Assembly (NCBI GenBank): GCA_963817015.1
Contig: CAWFMV010000010.1
Span: forward strand, 1 to 64,000
Length of the DNA: 64,000 bases
Source of the DNA: VAZQ01 sp963817015
Lineage (GTDB): Bacteria; Pseudomonadota; Alphaproteobacteria; Rhizobiales; Xanthobacteraceae
Direction: 5' to 3'
In this document: positions 29,564-39,530 of the stretch, in pieces
Position numbering within the stretch: the first letter of the stretch is position 1
Layout: the number at the start of each line of letters is the position of its first letter
The notes under the pieces: generated by a model
The model's input: only the letters and a program-made list of their open reading frames with translations
Databases searched by the model: none
What the model was told of the DNA's origin: nothing
Translations under genes and position numbers: made by a program

Positions 29564-30250
29564 ATGCGGTATCTGCTCACAGCCCTTTTCATGGTTGGCG
29601 CGCTTGTCGCGCCCGCGGCGGCAGATGAGAAGGTCGTGCCAGTCGAGAAGGCCATCTATCACTGGCCGGTATTCAGCAACGAGCACGTCATGGTGCTGCG
29701 GGTGATATTCCCGCCTGGCAAGGGCTCGAACTACCATCTGCATTCGCTCGACCAGATCAGCGTGCTGGTGGAGGCGGCGCAGAATGAAGGGCAGGAGCTT
29801 GGCAAGGCGCCGACCATGGGGCAACCGGGCCGTCGTGGCAGTGTGGGCTTCACGGATTATTCAAAGAAGCCCTTCACGCATCGGTCGACCAACAAGGCGG
29901 AGACGCCGTTCCACAACGTCGTCGTTGCGCTGACGCGGTCACAACCGAGCGGCTTCGCGCCGGCTGCGCGCGAGGTTGCCGGCTACACGCAGCTCTTCGA
30001 TAACGAGCGGGCACGCGCCTGGCGGCTCGCGCTCGAGCCGGGCCAGTCGGCCGCCCCCATCACTCAGAAGGCGCCTGGCTTGCGCATTGTCATTGACGGA
30101 GGCGAGATCGCCGAGGTCGTCGCGGGCGAACCCGACCGCGGACAATGGCTGCGGCTTGGCGACTTCTATTGGCAGGAGCCCGGCACAACACGGGGCATCC
30201 GCAACACCGGCGCCTCGCGCATCGAGGTCGTCGAGGTCGAGTTGAAATAG
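29564..30250 (+). CDS. Secreted cupin-like protein
   Basis: At 228 residues it has a Sec signal peptide (YLLTALFMVGALVAPAAA), so it acts in the periplasm. The first half has FSNEHVMVLRVIFPPGKGSN and YHLHSLDQISVLVEAA, reminiscent of cupin motif 1. The second half repeats the fold with WRLALEPGQSAAPITQ, LRIVIDGGEIAEVV and GDFYWQEPGTTRGIRNTGAS then RIEVVEVELK. This suggests a two-domain cupin in which the canonical His ligands are only partly kept. GGGGGAGG sits eleven bases upstream of the ATG. I cannot name a substrate. It stands alone after the TRAP-type gene (147-base gap), on the same strand. Confidence 0.72.
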   Translation: MRYLLTALFMVGALVAPAAADEKVVPVEKAIYHWPVFSNEHVMVLRVIFPPGKGSNYHLHSLDQISVLVEAAQNEGQELGKAPTMGQPGRRGSVGFTDYSKKPFTHRSTNKAETPFHNVVVALTRSQPSGFAPAAREVAGYTQLFDNERARAWRLALEPGQSAAPITQKAPGLRIVIDGGEIAEVVAGEPDRGQWLRLGDFYWQEPGTTRGIRNTGASRIEVVEVELK

Positions 30251-30456
30251 CTAGGGCATGTACTCAAAACGGCACAGGCCGGTGGGATTGCGCAACAATC
30301 CATCACGAGAGATAGTGTCGCATAACGCAGTTAGATGAGGCCGGAGCATTCCGGACCAGGACCCGCGGCACTGCGGCAGCCCGATACTTGGTTTGTTGCT
30401 GGTTTCGCAAAGTGCCTCAGAGTCTTCGCGCAGCGTTATTGGGCGGGGGTATTTCA

Positions 30457-32242
30457 ATGGAAGGACTAGGCAGACGCGGCCCGATCCCTGCGGACACTCG
30501 CTTTGGCCACAGAATGCGCGAGCGCCGCATGAAGTTGGGCATGAGCCAAACTGAATTGGGTGCCGCATTAGGTGTGACGTTTCAGCAGATCCAGAAATAT
30601 GAGAGGGGCGTCAACCGCGTGAGTGCGGCGACCCTCCAAAAGCTAGCAGCGACGTTGAGAGTACCCATCACCTACTTCTTCGACGCGCCACCGTCCGAGA
30701 GCGATCAATCCAGAATTGCCGAAAGACAGGACGGGTCTCTCCGACTGCAAGAAATAAGCACTTTGCTGATTCAGGAGGGAAACCTCGACTCTCTCTATAG
30801 GCGCGTCCTCGACGCCGCCATCAATCTGATGTCAGCCGATATGGGGAGCCTGCAAAGGTTCTATCCTGAGCAGCGTGAACTTCGGCTGCTGGCCTGGAGA
30901 GGATTCCATCCTGATTCAGCAGCCTTCTGGGAACGCGTTCATCTGGAGTCCGCCAGTACCTGTGGCGCGGCATTGTCGGTCGGACATCAGGTCATGGTGC
31001 CAAATGTCGAGCTCTCTGACTTCATGGCGGGCACGAGTGACCTGAATGCCTATCGCCGATCAGGTATTCGTGCTGCGCAGTCTACTCCGCTCGTCTCGCG
31101 TTCCGGCGAGCTGCTAGGCATGATTTCAACCCATTGGTGTGAGCCGCATCAACCCATGGAACGCGAGTTTCGACTGTTCGATGTGCTCGCTCGACAAGCG
31201 GCTGACCTCATTGAACGGACCCAGGTTGAGGCAGCCCTGCGCGAAAGCGAGCAGCGTTCTCGCTGGCTCGCGTCCATTGTCGAGTCCAGTGAGGACGCAA
31301 TCCTCAGCAGGGACATTGCCGGCATTATCACAACTTGGAACAAGGGGGCGGAGCGGTTGCTCGGCTATACGTCTGACGAAGTGGTTGGCAAGCCGGTTAC
31401 GATTCTCGATTCCATCAGACCGCCAAGTGGAAGAACTCACGATTCTGGAGCGGATCAATCGCGGAGCGCGGATCGAGAATTATGAAACGGTTCGTCAGCG
31501 CAAGGATGGCAGCTTGGTTAACGTTTCGCTGACGATCTCTCCAGTCAGGAATGCCGAAGGCAAGATCGTAGGTGCATCGAAAATCGCCAGGGATATCACG
31601 CGGCAAAAACGTGCGGAGTCACGCGAAAAACTGCTAATGGCCGAGCTCGATCATCGCGTCAAAAATGCGCTCGCCAGTGTGGCCATGATCGCTACGTCTT
31701 CTCGTCATGACGGCAGCTCTATTGACGAGTTTGCCCGAACACTTGACGGGCGAATTCACTCAATGGCGGCTGTCCACATGTTGCTGAATCAAAGGGGCCG
31801 GCATGGTGCCGCACTTGCGGCTCTCGTTCGTGACCAGCTTGCCCCTTACGCGGCGGAGGCAAACATAACGATCCGCGGAACGGAGTTGACGCTCACCCCT
31901 GCCGCGATTCAAGCAATGGGAATGGTGCTTCACGAGCTCGTGACAAATGCCGCAAAATATGGAGCCCTGTCGGTACCGACTGGACAGGTGTCGGTGAACT
32001 GGGAGCGCAGGCAAAACGGACATGCTGCGGCAGATCTGATATTCGAGTGGCGCGAATTTGGCGGCCCCAGAACAGCGGCTTGGATCAAATCCGGATACGG
32101 CACCCGACTGATACGCGAGCTCGTGCCTTATGAGCTGGGAGGTACGGTTGATCTCGTGTTTGCGCCAGACGGTGTGAGCTGCAGAATTGAATTTCCCTTA
32201 CGCAAGTCTGAAACCGCGATCACAGAATATGAGTCTGCCTAA
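30457..32242 (+). CDS. HWE histidine kinase with N-terminal XRE DNA-binding domain, GAF and PAS domains (one frameshift)
   Basis: Order of domains: a Cro/C1-type helix-turn-helix (residues 15-75: MRERRMKLGMSQTELGAALG, TFQQIQKYERGVNRVSA), a GAF domain (LRLQEISTLLIQEGNLDSLY to LLGMISTHWCEPH), a PAS domain (ASIVESSEDAILSRDIAGII, WNKGAERLLGYTSDEVVGKP), and an HWE-type transmitter with ELDHRVKNALASVAMIA (phosphorylated His), HELVTNAAKYGALS (N box) and LIFEWREFGGP (the W-x-E). A frame change near 31415 lies inside the PAS domain. The ATG at 30457 follows a GGGCGGGGG stretch. A transmitter fused to a DNA-binding domain is unusual and would couple sensing to promoter binding directly. It has a close paralogue at 33093-34964. 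Confidence 0.83.
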
Positions 32243-32253
32243 TTTCCCTTACT

Positions 32254-32589
32254 CTACTCCGCCTTCCGTAAACTCGCGATCAGCACTTCATCCCTCACGG
32301 GTTTCTGCAGGATAACGGCCACCTTACCCTCTTGTAACGAGACATCGGAATAGCCGGTGAGCACGACAATGCGGATGCCACGATCTTGCAACCAATCGAT
32401 CAGCTCGTAGGACAGCTCGCCATCTCGGAGATTGATATCCACTATGGCTGCGTCTGGCGCGCTCTCGGAAACCAAGCGCATCGCGTCCGCTGTGGTTGCC
32501 ACCGGTCCATCCACAGTCGCTCCCCATGCTTCGAGGAGTCTCCTCAAACCTGTACTGACATGCCAAGAATCTTCAACGATCAGCACGCG
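32254..32589 (-). CDS. Single-domain response regulator
   Basis: The receiver domain reads VLIVEDSWHVSTGLRRLLEA (the acidic ED pair), PDAAIVDINLRDGELSYELI (phospho-acceptor Asp in VDINL), IRIVVLTGYSD (the Thr) and AVILQKPVRDEVLIASL (the Lys). No output domain follows, so it probably acts by protein contact, as HWE-kinase partners often do. It lies between the two HWE kinases on the opposite strand and converges with the first (11-base gap). The GTG at 32589 is a minimal start; the true N terminus may lie further up behind a frame error, since an ATG near 32669 opens a nearby frame. Confidence 0.82.
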   Translation of the reverse strand, partial: RVLIVEDSWHVSTGLRRLLEAWGATVDGPVATTADAMRLVSESAPDAAIVDINLRDGELSYELIDWLQDRGIRIVVLTGYSDVSLQEGKVAVILQKPVRDEVLIASLRKAE

Positions 32590-33092
32590 AAGGCCATCGA
32601 GATCGCAGGGGCTGCGTGCTGGTGATGTATTGCGGATGTTTTGGATCGCAAGTCATTTTTCGTATCCATTTAGTGCAAGCCGGAAACGGGATTTTACGTT
32701 AGGATAATTAGTCCTGAAGTCCAGAGTAGGCACGCTCGGCTAACCTGTTGGACTATATGGCCTCGCGGGAGGCGTGGGAATATGCCTGGTTGCATTTCCG
32801 CTCGTGCCCCTGAGCGACGGCTTGCTCACCGCCGCCATGCGTCTGGAATTGGAGTTGGACCCGGACGTATCACGGTCATCGTCAGGGACGACGCGGATGA
32901 CCCATTTGAGACATGACCGTGGATGGGTTGCGCGCCCCCATCAAACCCGAATGACGTGCAAGGACATGCGCCGCTCGGCCGTTCGGCCCACAATAGTGGA
33001 CTCGCGTCGCAACATTTGACCCCTCTAGCTTCCTTGCTTAGAGTTAAGCGCCTATGTGTTGTTGCTGGGTTTCGATTCCTCAGCAGGGCCTC
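32590..33092. other. Intergenic region between response regulator and second HWE kinase
   Basis: About 500 bases of divergent promoter space. AT-rich DNA at 32620-32720 is a likely promoter zone for the response regulator. The GC-richer middle (32770-33010) contains broken reading frames with no recognisable protein and may be decayed repeat sequence. No RNA gene was recognised. Confidence 0.3.
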
Positions 33093-34964
33093 ATGCAGAA
33101 GAGTTCTGTCGATGACCTGAGTGCCGACTCGCGTGACGATTTCCCCGTCGTAACTACGACCATGCCGGCAACCGCCGGACACTACAGAATTGCATATGGC
33201 GGCTTCATCATCCTGCTGGTGCTCATCGCGATCGTAACACCATTTGCGAACGTCCCGTTACGCCGTGTGGACGCTTTCACTCCCGTCACTCAAACTGTCT
33301 TTTGCATCGCGAACCTCCTAACGGCGACCTTTCTGTTTGCCCATTACTGGCTCCAACCTCGGCGTGCGCTGCTGGCACTGGCAAGCGGATTCCTATCCGG
33401 TGGTTTGCTTGCGTTGCTGCAGACTCTTGCCTTCCCAGACGCATATGGCCCGGGTGTTCTGATCGGCGATTACTTAAATAGTGCAGGCTGGCTATATACG
33501 TTTTGGCACACTGTGTTTCCGGTGGCTGTCATCGTCTATACGCTGTCGAGGAATGCGGGCGATGCTGTCCAACGGTCTCGCCGAACAACCGGGGTTATCA
33601 TTGGCAGCACTATCGCCTGCGTGGTCATGGCGACAGCCGGACTATCATGGGTCGCGGTGTCAGGTGCCCAGTATCTGCCAAGCCTCTATGAAACCGCGAC
33701 CCAACAAGCCCCTTTTGCCCGGGTTGTGGCCGTTTATCTCGCGTTATTGACCACCGTCGCGTTCGCGTTGTTGTTTGTTCGTAGATACACGATCCTTGAT
33801 CAATGGCTGATCCTGACTGTGTTGGGATGGTTGCCCGTCTTTCTAGTGACGATCACGTTTAGCGTGGCGCGATTTAGCCTAGGCTGGTACATGGTCCGGG
33901 TCTATGCGTTACTCGCCGGCTCCTCGTTATTGTTTGTGCTGCTCGCTGAGACGCTTTTTCTCTATGCACGGCTCACGAACGCTGTTGTACTGTTGAGGCG
34001 CGAGCGAGGAGATCGGCTGGCAATCTTCAACACGGTCGTGGATGGCATCATCACAATCGACCGCAGTGGAACGATCAAAACTCTAAATCCCGCAGCGGCG
34101 AATCTCTTCGGGTATAGCCCCGAAGAAGTCATAGGCCGCAATGTCAAAATGCTGATGCCAGAACTGTATTGCCCAGAGCATGACGCGGACCGCGTAAACC
34201 AGCTGGAAACTGGCCAAGCCAAGATGATCGGACCGTGTGGAGGTGAGCTAACGGGAAAGCGCAAGGACGGCTCGGCTGTTCCAATCGAGCTTGCAATCGG
34301 TGAAGTGGACGTGGCCGGGAGGAAGATATACACCGGCATCGTGCGCGACATCACCGAACGCAAGCGGACCGAAGAGCACCAGGCGTTGTTGGTCGCGGAG
34401 CTGGACCATAGGGTCAAGAACATCCTCGCCCAGGTTGCGGTGGTCGCCTCTTCCACGCGCCAAGGCAGCCGCTCAATTGAAGAGTTCCTTCAATCGCTCG
34501 ACGGACGCATCCAATCCATGGCGGCCGCCCATAGCCTGCTGAGCAAAAGTGGTTGGCAGAGCGCCGGCCTCAACACCCTTGTCCGCAACCAGCTTGCGCC
34601 CTACGCGACCGGCGTGAACGTAACGATCAGTGGAACAGACATCGCGCTTCCCCCTGCCAAAATTCAGGCGTTAGCGACGGTGCTGCACGAACTCGCGACG
34701 AACGCCGCGAAATATGGCGCGCTATCGATCCCCGGCGGCCAGGTATCAGTGAGTTGGGACTGTAAGCCGGATGGAAAAGCGACAAAACTGATCTTAGTCT
34801 GGCGCGAGTTTGGCGGCCCCCCGGTGGCATCTGAGGTCCAATCCAGCTACGGCATCAATCTCATACGTAATCTCATTCCTCACGAACTCGGAGGCAAGGT
34901 TGATCTCGTGTTTCCGGCAGAAGGCGTGAGCTGCAAAATCGAGTTTCCCTTTGAGCAAGTGTAA
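33093..34964 (+). CDS. Membrane HWE histidine kinase with MASE4-like sensor and PAS domain
   Basis: Intact, about 623 residues. The N-terminal 270 residues hold about eight membrane segments, starting YGGFIILLVLIAIVTPFANV and including ANLLTATFLFAHYW, LLALASGFLSGGLLALLQTL and WHTVFPVAVIVYTLS. The order and the P-F-A-N-V-P-L element suggest a MASE4-type integral membrane sensor. A PAS domain follows (FNTVVDGIITIDRSGTIKTL, NPAAANLFGYSPEEVIGRNV) and then the HWE transmitter with ELDHRVKNILAQVAVVASST, HELATNAAKYGALSIPGG and LVWREFGGP. The transmitter is clearly paralogous to that of the 30457-32242 kinase, while the sensor parts are unrelated. The ATG at 33093 starts just before the first polar region; an upstream ATG at 33054 would add a Cys-rich stretch and is less likely. 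Confidence 0.85.
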   Translation: MQKSSVDDLSADSRDDFPVVTTTMPATAGHYRIAYGGFIILLVLIAIVTPFANVPLRRVDAFTPVTQTVFCIANLLTATFLFAHYWLQPRRALLALASGFLSGGLLALLQTLAFPDAYGPGVLIGDYLNSAGWLYTFWHTVFPVAVIVYTLSRNAGDAVQRSRRTTGVIIGSTIACVVMATAGLSWVAVSGAQYLPSLYETATQQAPFARVVAVYLALLTTVAFALLFVRRYTILDQWLILTVLGWLPVFLVTITFSVARFSLGWYMVRVYALLAGSSLLFVLLAETLFLYARLTNAVVLLRRERGDRLAIFNTVVDGIITIDRSGTIKTLNPAAANLFGYSPEEVIGRNVKMLMPELYCPEHDADRVNQLETGQAKMIGPCGGELTGKRKDGSAVPIELAIGEVDVAGRKIYTGIVRDITERKRTEEHQALLVAELDHRVKNILAQVAVVASSTRQGSRSIEEFLQSLDGRIQSMAAAHSLLSKSGWQSAGLNTLVRNQLAPYATGVNVTISGTDIALPPAKIQALATVLHELATNAAKYGALSIPGGQVSVSWDCKPDGKATKLILVWREFGGPPVASEVQSSYGINLIRNLIPHELGGKVDLVFPAEGVSCKIEFPFEQV

Positions 34965-35014
34965 CCCGCGATCGCGAGGGCCAAATCCGCTGAGCCTTTT
35001 CTACGCGTCGAGCC

Positions 35015-37975
35015 TCACGGTGCTTCGCCAAGGATGCGCTCGAAGCTCTTGCGCACTTTGGCTTCCGTCTCGGTCACGGTCGCATCGAGCGTCGCAAAAT
35101 CCGGCACGTCGGCGGCGCGCGCAAGCAGACCGATGAGCCCCGGCGCTGCGGTCTTGGGATCGAATGCCCCCGGCAGGCACAGCCGCAGCACCTGTGTGAG
35201 ATCGTGATAAAGGCGCACCGCCGGGCGCAAGACTTCGGCATCTTCCGTGCTCAACAGCCCGAGCCGCCACGCCTTGTCGAGGACGCGCGCGCTTGACGTA
35301 TCGAGGATCTCCGGCGCGGCGGCGGCGTGAACGAGTTGCAGATACTGTGCGATGAACTCGATGTCGATCAGGCCGCCGGCGGCGTATTTAAGGTCCCAGC
35401 GCTTGTCATCGCCCTTTTCCTGCGCGATCGCCCGGCGCATCTCGACGACGTCGCCGGCGAGTGTCCGTGCGTCGCGCGGACGCTTCAGGACGGCGCGGAT
35501 CACTTCCTCGATGCGCGCCGCAAATGCCGGGGAAGCGGAGACTACGCGCGCCCTTGTGAGCACCAGATGCTCCCAGGTCCAGGCTTCCGTTTCCTGGTAG
35601 CTGGCAAAGCCGTCAAGCTGCGTCGCCAGCGGGCCGGCACGACCGGATGGCCGCAACCGCATGTCGACCTGATAGAGCACGCCATAGTTGGTTGGCGCGG
35701 TCAGGGCGTTGATCAGGCGCTGGGTCAGACGCGTGAAATATTGCGCGCCATAGAGCTTGCGCGGACCATCAAACTCCGGATGCTCTGCATCGAAATCGTA
35801 GACCACCATCAAATCGAGATCCGAGCTCGCCGTCATCTCGCGCCCGCCGAGCTTGCCCAGCGCCAGAATGGCGGTCTCCTGCCCGCGCACGTGGCCGTGC
35901 TGCTTGACGAACTCTCCATCGATGGCGCGGTGCAGCGATCGGATCAGCGTATCCGCCAGCCGCGCGAACGCCTCGCCGGCCTGCTCGGCCGACACCGTGC
36001 CGGACAGAATTCGCGTTCCCACCAGGAACATGTGCTCCTGCGCAAAGATGCGGATGCGATCGAGAAAATCTTCGTAACTGCCGGCCTGCTGCAGCGAGCG
36101 GTTGATACCCAATGCAAGCTCTGCCTCCTCGGGCAGCGCCCCGAAGAAGCTTGGATCGATCACCGCGTCCATGACATCGGGAAACTGCGCGAGGCTGTCG
36201 GCGAGCCGCGGCGCCGTCCCGAGCACCAGCGCAAACAGAGAGATCAGATCGGGATTCTGCCGCAGCAGCGAGAGCAGTCGGCCGGCCGCCAGCAATGCAC
36301 CGAGGAACCGATCGAAGGCGAGCACGGCCCCGTTCGGATTGGACGAGCGCGCGAAGTGCGGAATCAGGATCGGCACGAGCTCGGCAAGCTGCTGGCGCGC
36401 GGCACTGCCCTTTAGCGAGCGGTGATTGCCAGCAAGCCAGCCGCGAACGAGCGTGGACACCTCAAGCGGCTGCTTGAAGCCCATGCTGGCGAGCTTTTCG
36501 AGCGTGTCGCGGTCGTCGGCTTCGGCGGGGAAATTGAGCCCACGCTGCTGGGCCTCCTGCGCGGGCGCGCTTTCGAACAAGGTCGCGTAGTGCTGCTGCA
36601 CCTTGCGCAGATGCGGCAACAGCGCATCCGCGAACGCGTCACGGCCCTCGTAGCCGAGGAAACGCGCGAAACGCTCCAATCCTTCGCGATCACCGGGGAG
36701 CTGATGGGTCTGCTCGTCGGCGACCATCTGCAGCCGATGCTCGACTGATCGCAGAAAGCAATAGGCCGCAGCGAGATCCTTGCGGGCGAGCGGATCGATC
36801 CACTCGCCCTCTGCCAGCGTCTCGAGCATGTCCAGCGTGCGCCGTCCGCGCAACTCGGGATGGCGGCCGCCTGCGACCAGCTGCTGGGTCTGGACGAAGA
36901 ACTCGATCTCGCGGATGCCGCCACGGCCAAGCTTGATGTTGTGCCCCTCGACCGCGATCTGGTCATGACCGCGATAGGCATGAATTTGCCGTTTCATGGC
37001 GTGAATGTCGGCGACCGCGGCGAAATCGAGATATTTGCGCCAGATGAAAGGCGAGAGGCTGTGCAGCATCGCCTCGCCCGCCGCGATGTCGCCACCGCAG
37101 GGCCGCGCCTTGATCATGGCGGCGCGCTCCCAGTTCTGTCCGACGCTTTCGTAGTAGTCGAGCGCAGCCGCGGTCGAGACCGCGATCTGCGTCGATCCCG
37201 GATCGGGGCGCAAGCGCAGATCGGTGCGGAACACATAGCCGTCGGCGGTGCGCTCCTGCAGCAGCTTGATCAGCCGCTGGGTCAGACGGACATAGAACGG
37301 CGACGGCTCGACGCCTGCCGCGAGCGTCGCCGCAGCCGCGTCATGGAACACGATCAGATCGATATCGCTCGAGTAGTTGAGCTCGCCCGAGCCCATCTTG
37401 CCCATGGCGAGCACGATGTAGCCGCTGCCAGCCTCGGGACGCGCCGGGTCGGCGGGACGATAGCGGCCGCGCTCGACCGCGTCGGCGAGGAGATGGCGCA
37501 CGGCCGCCGCAACGGCCGCGTCGGCGAGCTCGGTCAGCGCCGCAATGACGCGGGTGATCGGCCACACCCCTCCAATGTCGGCGAGCGCAATCAGGAGCGC
37601 GCCCTCGGCTTTCATGCGGCGCAGCTGCCGCATGATCTCGTCGTCGCTGACTGCGCCTTTGGTCGTGACGCCGGCGATCAGGGCATTGAGCCGGCGATCC
37701 GGATCGGCATCGAGCAGCGCGACCAGCCGGTCGGGGTCGGCGCGCGCCAGGTCCCAGAGATAGCTCGAGCCATCCGCAATCCCTTCCAGCAGGGCGCGCA
37801 CTTGGGGATATCCCGCCAGAACCTGCTTCAGCGCCGCGCCGGCGGGCGTCTGGGCAATTTCAGCAAGCCATCCGTCGAGCCGCTGACGAGCGGCTTCCGG
37901 GCCGGACAGGCGCGGCGTCGTGACGACGCGCTCCGCAAGTGTTCCAGTGGCGACTTCTGGGCTGGGCAGATCCAT
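35015..37975 (-). CDS. glnE: Bifunctional glutamine synthetase adenylyltransferase/deadenylase
   Basis: This enzyme adds AMP to, and removes it from, glutamine synthetase, under control of PII proteins and glutamine, and so sets nitrogen assimilation. The intact 986-residue frame has the two nucleotidyltransferase domains with a G-S/G...D-x-D motif each: GKMGSGELNYSSDIDLIVFH (deadenylation half) and GKLGGREMTASSDLDLMVVY (adenylation half). Helical linkers between them include RGGIREIEFFVQTQQLVAGG. Length and order are normal. It is last in a long minus-strand series degP, response regulator, kinase, glnE, with a 45-base gap to the kinase gene, an arrangement also seen in rhizobia. Confidence 0.96.
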   Translation of the reverse strand: MDLPSPEVATGTLAERVVTTPRLSGPEAARQRLDGWLAEIAQTPAGAALKQVLAGYPQVRALLEGIADGSSYLWDLARADPDRLVALLDADPDRRLNALIAGVTTKGAVSDDEIMRQLRRMKAEGALLIALADIGGVWPITRVIAALTELADAAVAAAVRHLLADAVERGRYRPADPARPEAGSGYIVLAMGKMGSGELNYSSDIDLIVFHDAAAATLAAGVEPSPFYVRLTQRLIKLLQERTADGYVFRTDLRLRPDPGSTQIAVSTAAALDYYESVGQNWERAAMIKARPCGGDIAAGEAMLHSLSPFIWRKYLDFAAVADIHAMKRQIHAYRGHDQIAVEGHNIKLGRGGIREIEFFVQTQQLVAGGRHPELRGRRTLDMLETLAEGEWIDPLARKDLAAAYCFLRSVEHRLQMVADEQTHQLPGDREGLERFARFLGYEGRDAFADALLPHLRKVQQHYATLFESAPAQEAQQRGLNFPAEADDRDTLEKLASMGFKQPLEVSTLVRGWLAGNHRSLKGSAARQQLAELVPILIPHFARSSNPNGAVLAFDRFLGALLAAGRLLSLLRQNPDLISLFALVLGTAPRLADSLAQFPDVMDAVIDPSFFGALPEEAELALGINRSLQQAGSYEDFLDRIRIFAQEHMFLVGTRILSGTVSAEQAGEAFARLADTLIRSLHRAIDGEFVKQHGHVRGQETAILALGKLGGREMTASSDLDLMVVYDFDAEHPEFDGPRKLYGAQYFTRLTQRLINALTAPTNYGVLYQVDMRLRPSGRAGPLATQLDGFASYQETEAWTWEHLVLTRARVVSASPAFAARIEEVIRAVLKRPRDARTLAGDVVEMRRAIAQEKGDDKRWDLKYAAGGLIDIEFIAQYLQLVHAAAAPEILDTSSARVLDKAWRLGLLSTEDAEVLRPAVRLYHDLTQVLRLCLPGAFDPKTAAPGLIGLLARAADVPDFATLDATVTETEAKVRKSFERILGEAP

Positions 37976-38020
37976 AACGATGGAATAACGCGGCGCGCGT
38001 GATCCGTCACCCGCAAGCTG

Positions 38021-39502
38021 TCACCCGGCCTGGCTGTCGCCCCCGCCGGTTGGCGCTTGCGCCGGCAGGAGGCGCGTCAGGTCGCCGGCCACGGCTGGGC
38101 TTACAGGGCCCACGCGCGGCAGCGAGATCACGGTTCGCAGCCCTGGCTGATTATCCTCGAGCTTGAGGTCACCGCCGTGCAGATGGGCCACCGCCAGCGC
38201 CAGGCTCAGCCCGAGACCGGAGCCTGGCTGCGAGCGGCTCTGCTCGAGCCGCACGAACCGTTCCAGCACGCGCGCGCGGTCGGCTTCGGGAATGCCCGGG
38301 CCGCGATCGGCGACCGTCAGCAAAATGCGGTCACCCGCGGAGGCCGCCTGGATCCTGATTTCGGGGCGTACGCCTTCGGGGAGCGCAGCATCGGGCGCCG
38401 CATACTTGATGGAGTTGTCAACGAGATTGGCCAGCGCCTGGCTGATCAGCTCCCGGTTGCCACGCACCAGCGCCGCGTCCGGCGCATCGATCGTCAGTGT
38501 GAGACCCTTTTCCTCGGCCAGCGGCTCGTAGAGCTCGCCGACCCCATGCGCCACCTCGGCGGCATCGAAGTCGCGCATATTGTCACGCGCCTGTCCCGAC
38601 TCGGCCCGAGCGATCATCAGCAGCGCATTGAAGGTCTGGATCAAGCCGTCCGATTCCTCGATCGTGCCTTCGAGCGCGGCGCGATACTGTGCTTCATCCT
38701 CGGCAGTGCGCAGCGCCTCCTCGCAGCGATTGCGCAGGCGCGTCAGCGGCGTCTTGAGGTCATGGGCGATGTTGTCGGAAACCTCCTTGAGGCCGCGCAT
38801 GAGCGCCTCGATGCGATCGAGCATGGTGTTGAGATTGCCGGCGAGCCGGTCGAGCTCATCGCCGGTCCCGGCGACGGGCAGACGCTCGGACAGATCGCCC
38901 GCCATGATGGTCTGCGCGGTCGCGGTCATGGCGTCGACGCGCTGCAGCACGCGCCGCATCACGAACAGTCCGCCCGCGATTCCGAGGATCACGACGATCG
39001 CCAACGACCAGCGACCCGCGCCGATGACGACGTCATGCATGCGGTCGCGCTCTTCGAGATCGCGCCCGACCAGCATGCGAAAACCGCCCGACAGCTGAAC
39101 AATCTTGACCAGCGCGTGGTGCTCGGTCTGCTCCAGGTCCTCGAGCTTGCGATAGGCCGTCTCGGTCCAGCCGGAGCGCTCGAGAACGCCGGCGGTCAGC
39201 GAGCCGACATTGCCGGCAAGCCCCTCGCCTGCAGCCGTCGTGAGCAGATAGAGATAGGAATCCGGGCGGCGGGCGCGCGCATCGAGGGTGAAGATCAGGC
39301 GGCGGATGCCGCCGATATCATACTCATCCTGCAGCGTGACGATTTCGGAATCGACGGTCTGAGTGATCTGCTCGTTGATCAGTCGCCGCGTGTTCCACCC
39401 AAAGTAGACGAGCACGACCGCGGCAAACAGCACGAAGGTGGTCAGATAGACAAGCGTCAGCTTGAAAGCGGTCGAGCGGAAGAGCTTTCCGAGCGCCGTC
39501 AT
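38021..39502 (-). CDS. HAMP-domain sensor histidine kinase
   Basis: At 493 residues, it has a membrane segment at the N terminus (LTLVYLTTFVLFAAVVLVYF), a periplasmic sensor region, a second segment (GRWSLAIVVILGIAGGLFVM), a HAMP linker (RVDAMTATAQTIMAGDLSER to NTMLDRIEAL), HisKA with VSDNIAHDLKTPLTRLRNRC, and ATPase boxes NLVDNSIKYA, TVADRGPGIPEADR and GSGLGLSLALAVAHLHGG. It is a typical class I kinase paired with the OmpR-type regulator encoded 28 bases upstream (39531-40206). The signal is unknown. The same kinase/regulator pair lies between degP and glnE in rhizobia, suggesting an envelope-related role (inferred). Confidence 0.92.
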   Translation of the reverse strand: MTALGKLFRSTAFKLTLVYLTTFVLFAAVVLVYFGWNTRRLINEQITQTVDSEIVTLQDEYDIGGIRRLIFTLDARARRPDSYLYLLTTAAGEGLAGNVGSLTAGVLERSGWTETAYRKLEDLEQTEHHALVKIVQLSGGFRMLVGRDLEERDRMHDVVIGAGRWSLAIVVILGIAGGLFVMRRVLQRVDAMTATAQTIMAGDLSERLPVAGTGDELDRLAGNLNTMLDRIEALMRGLKEVSDNIAHDLKTPLTRLRNRCEEALRTAEDEAQYRAALEGTIEESDGLIQTFNALLMIARAESGQARDNMRDFDAAEVAHGVGELYEPLAEEKGLTLTIDAPDAALVRGNRELISQALANLVDNSIKYAAPDAALPEGVRPEIRIQAASAGDRILLTVADRGPGIPEADRARVLERFVRLEQSRSQPGSGLGLSLALAVAHLHGGDLKLEDNQPGLRTVISLPRVGPVSPAVAGDLTRLLPAQAPTGGGDSQAG

Positions 39503-39530
39503 GCGTCAGCCTGCGCGGGGCACGCCCCCA

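Noticed and set aside
35327..36415. Plus-strand frame of 362 codons within glnE
   Set aside because: Antisense shadow of an intact 986-residue gene with both nucleotidyltransferase motifs.
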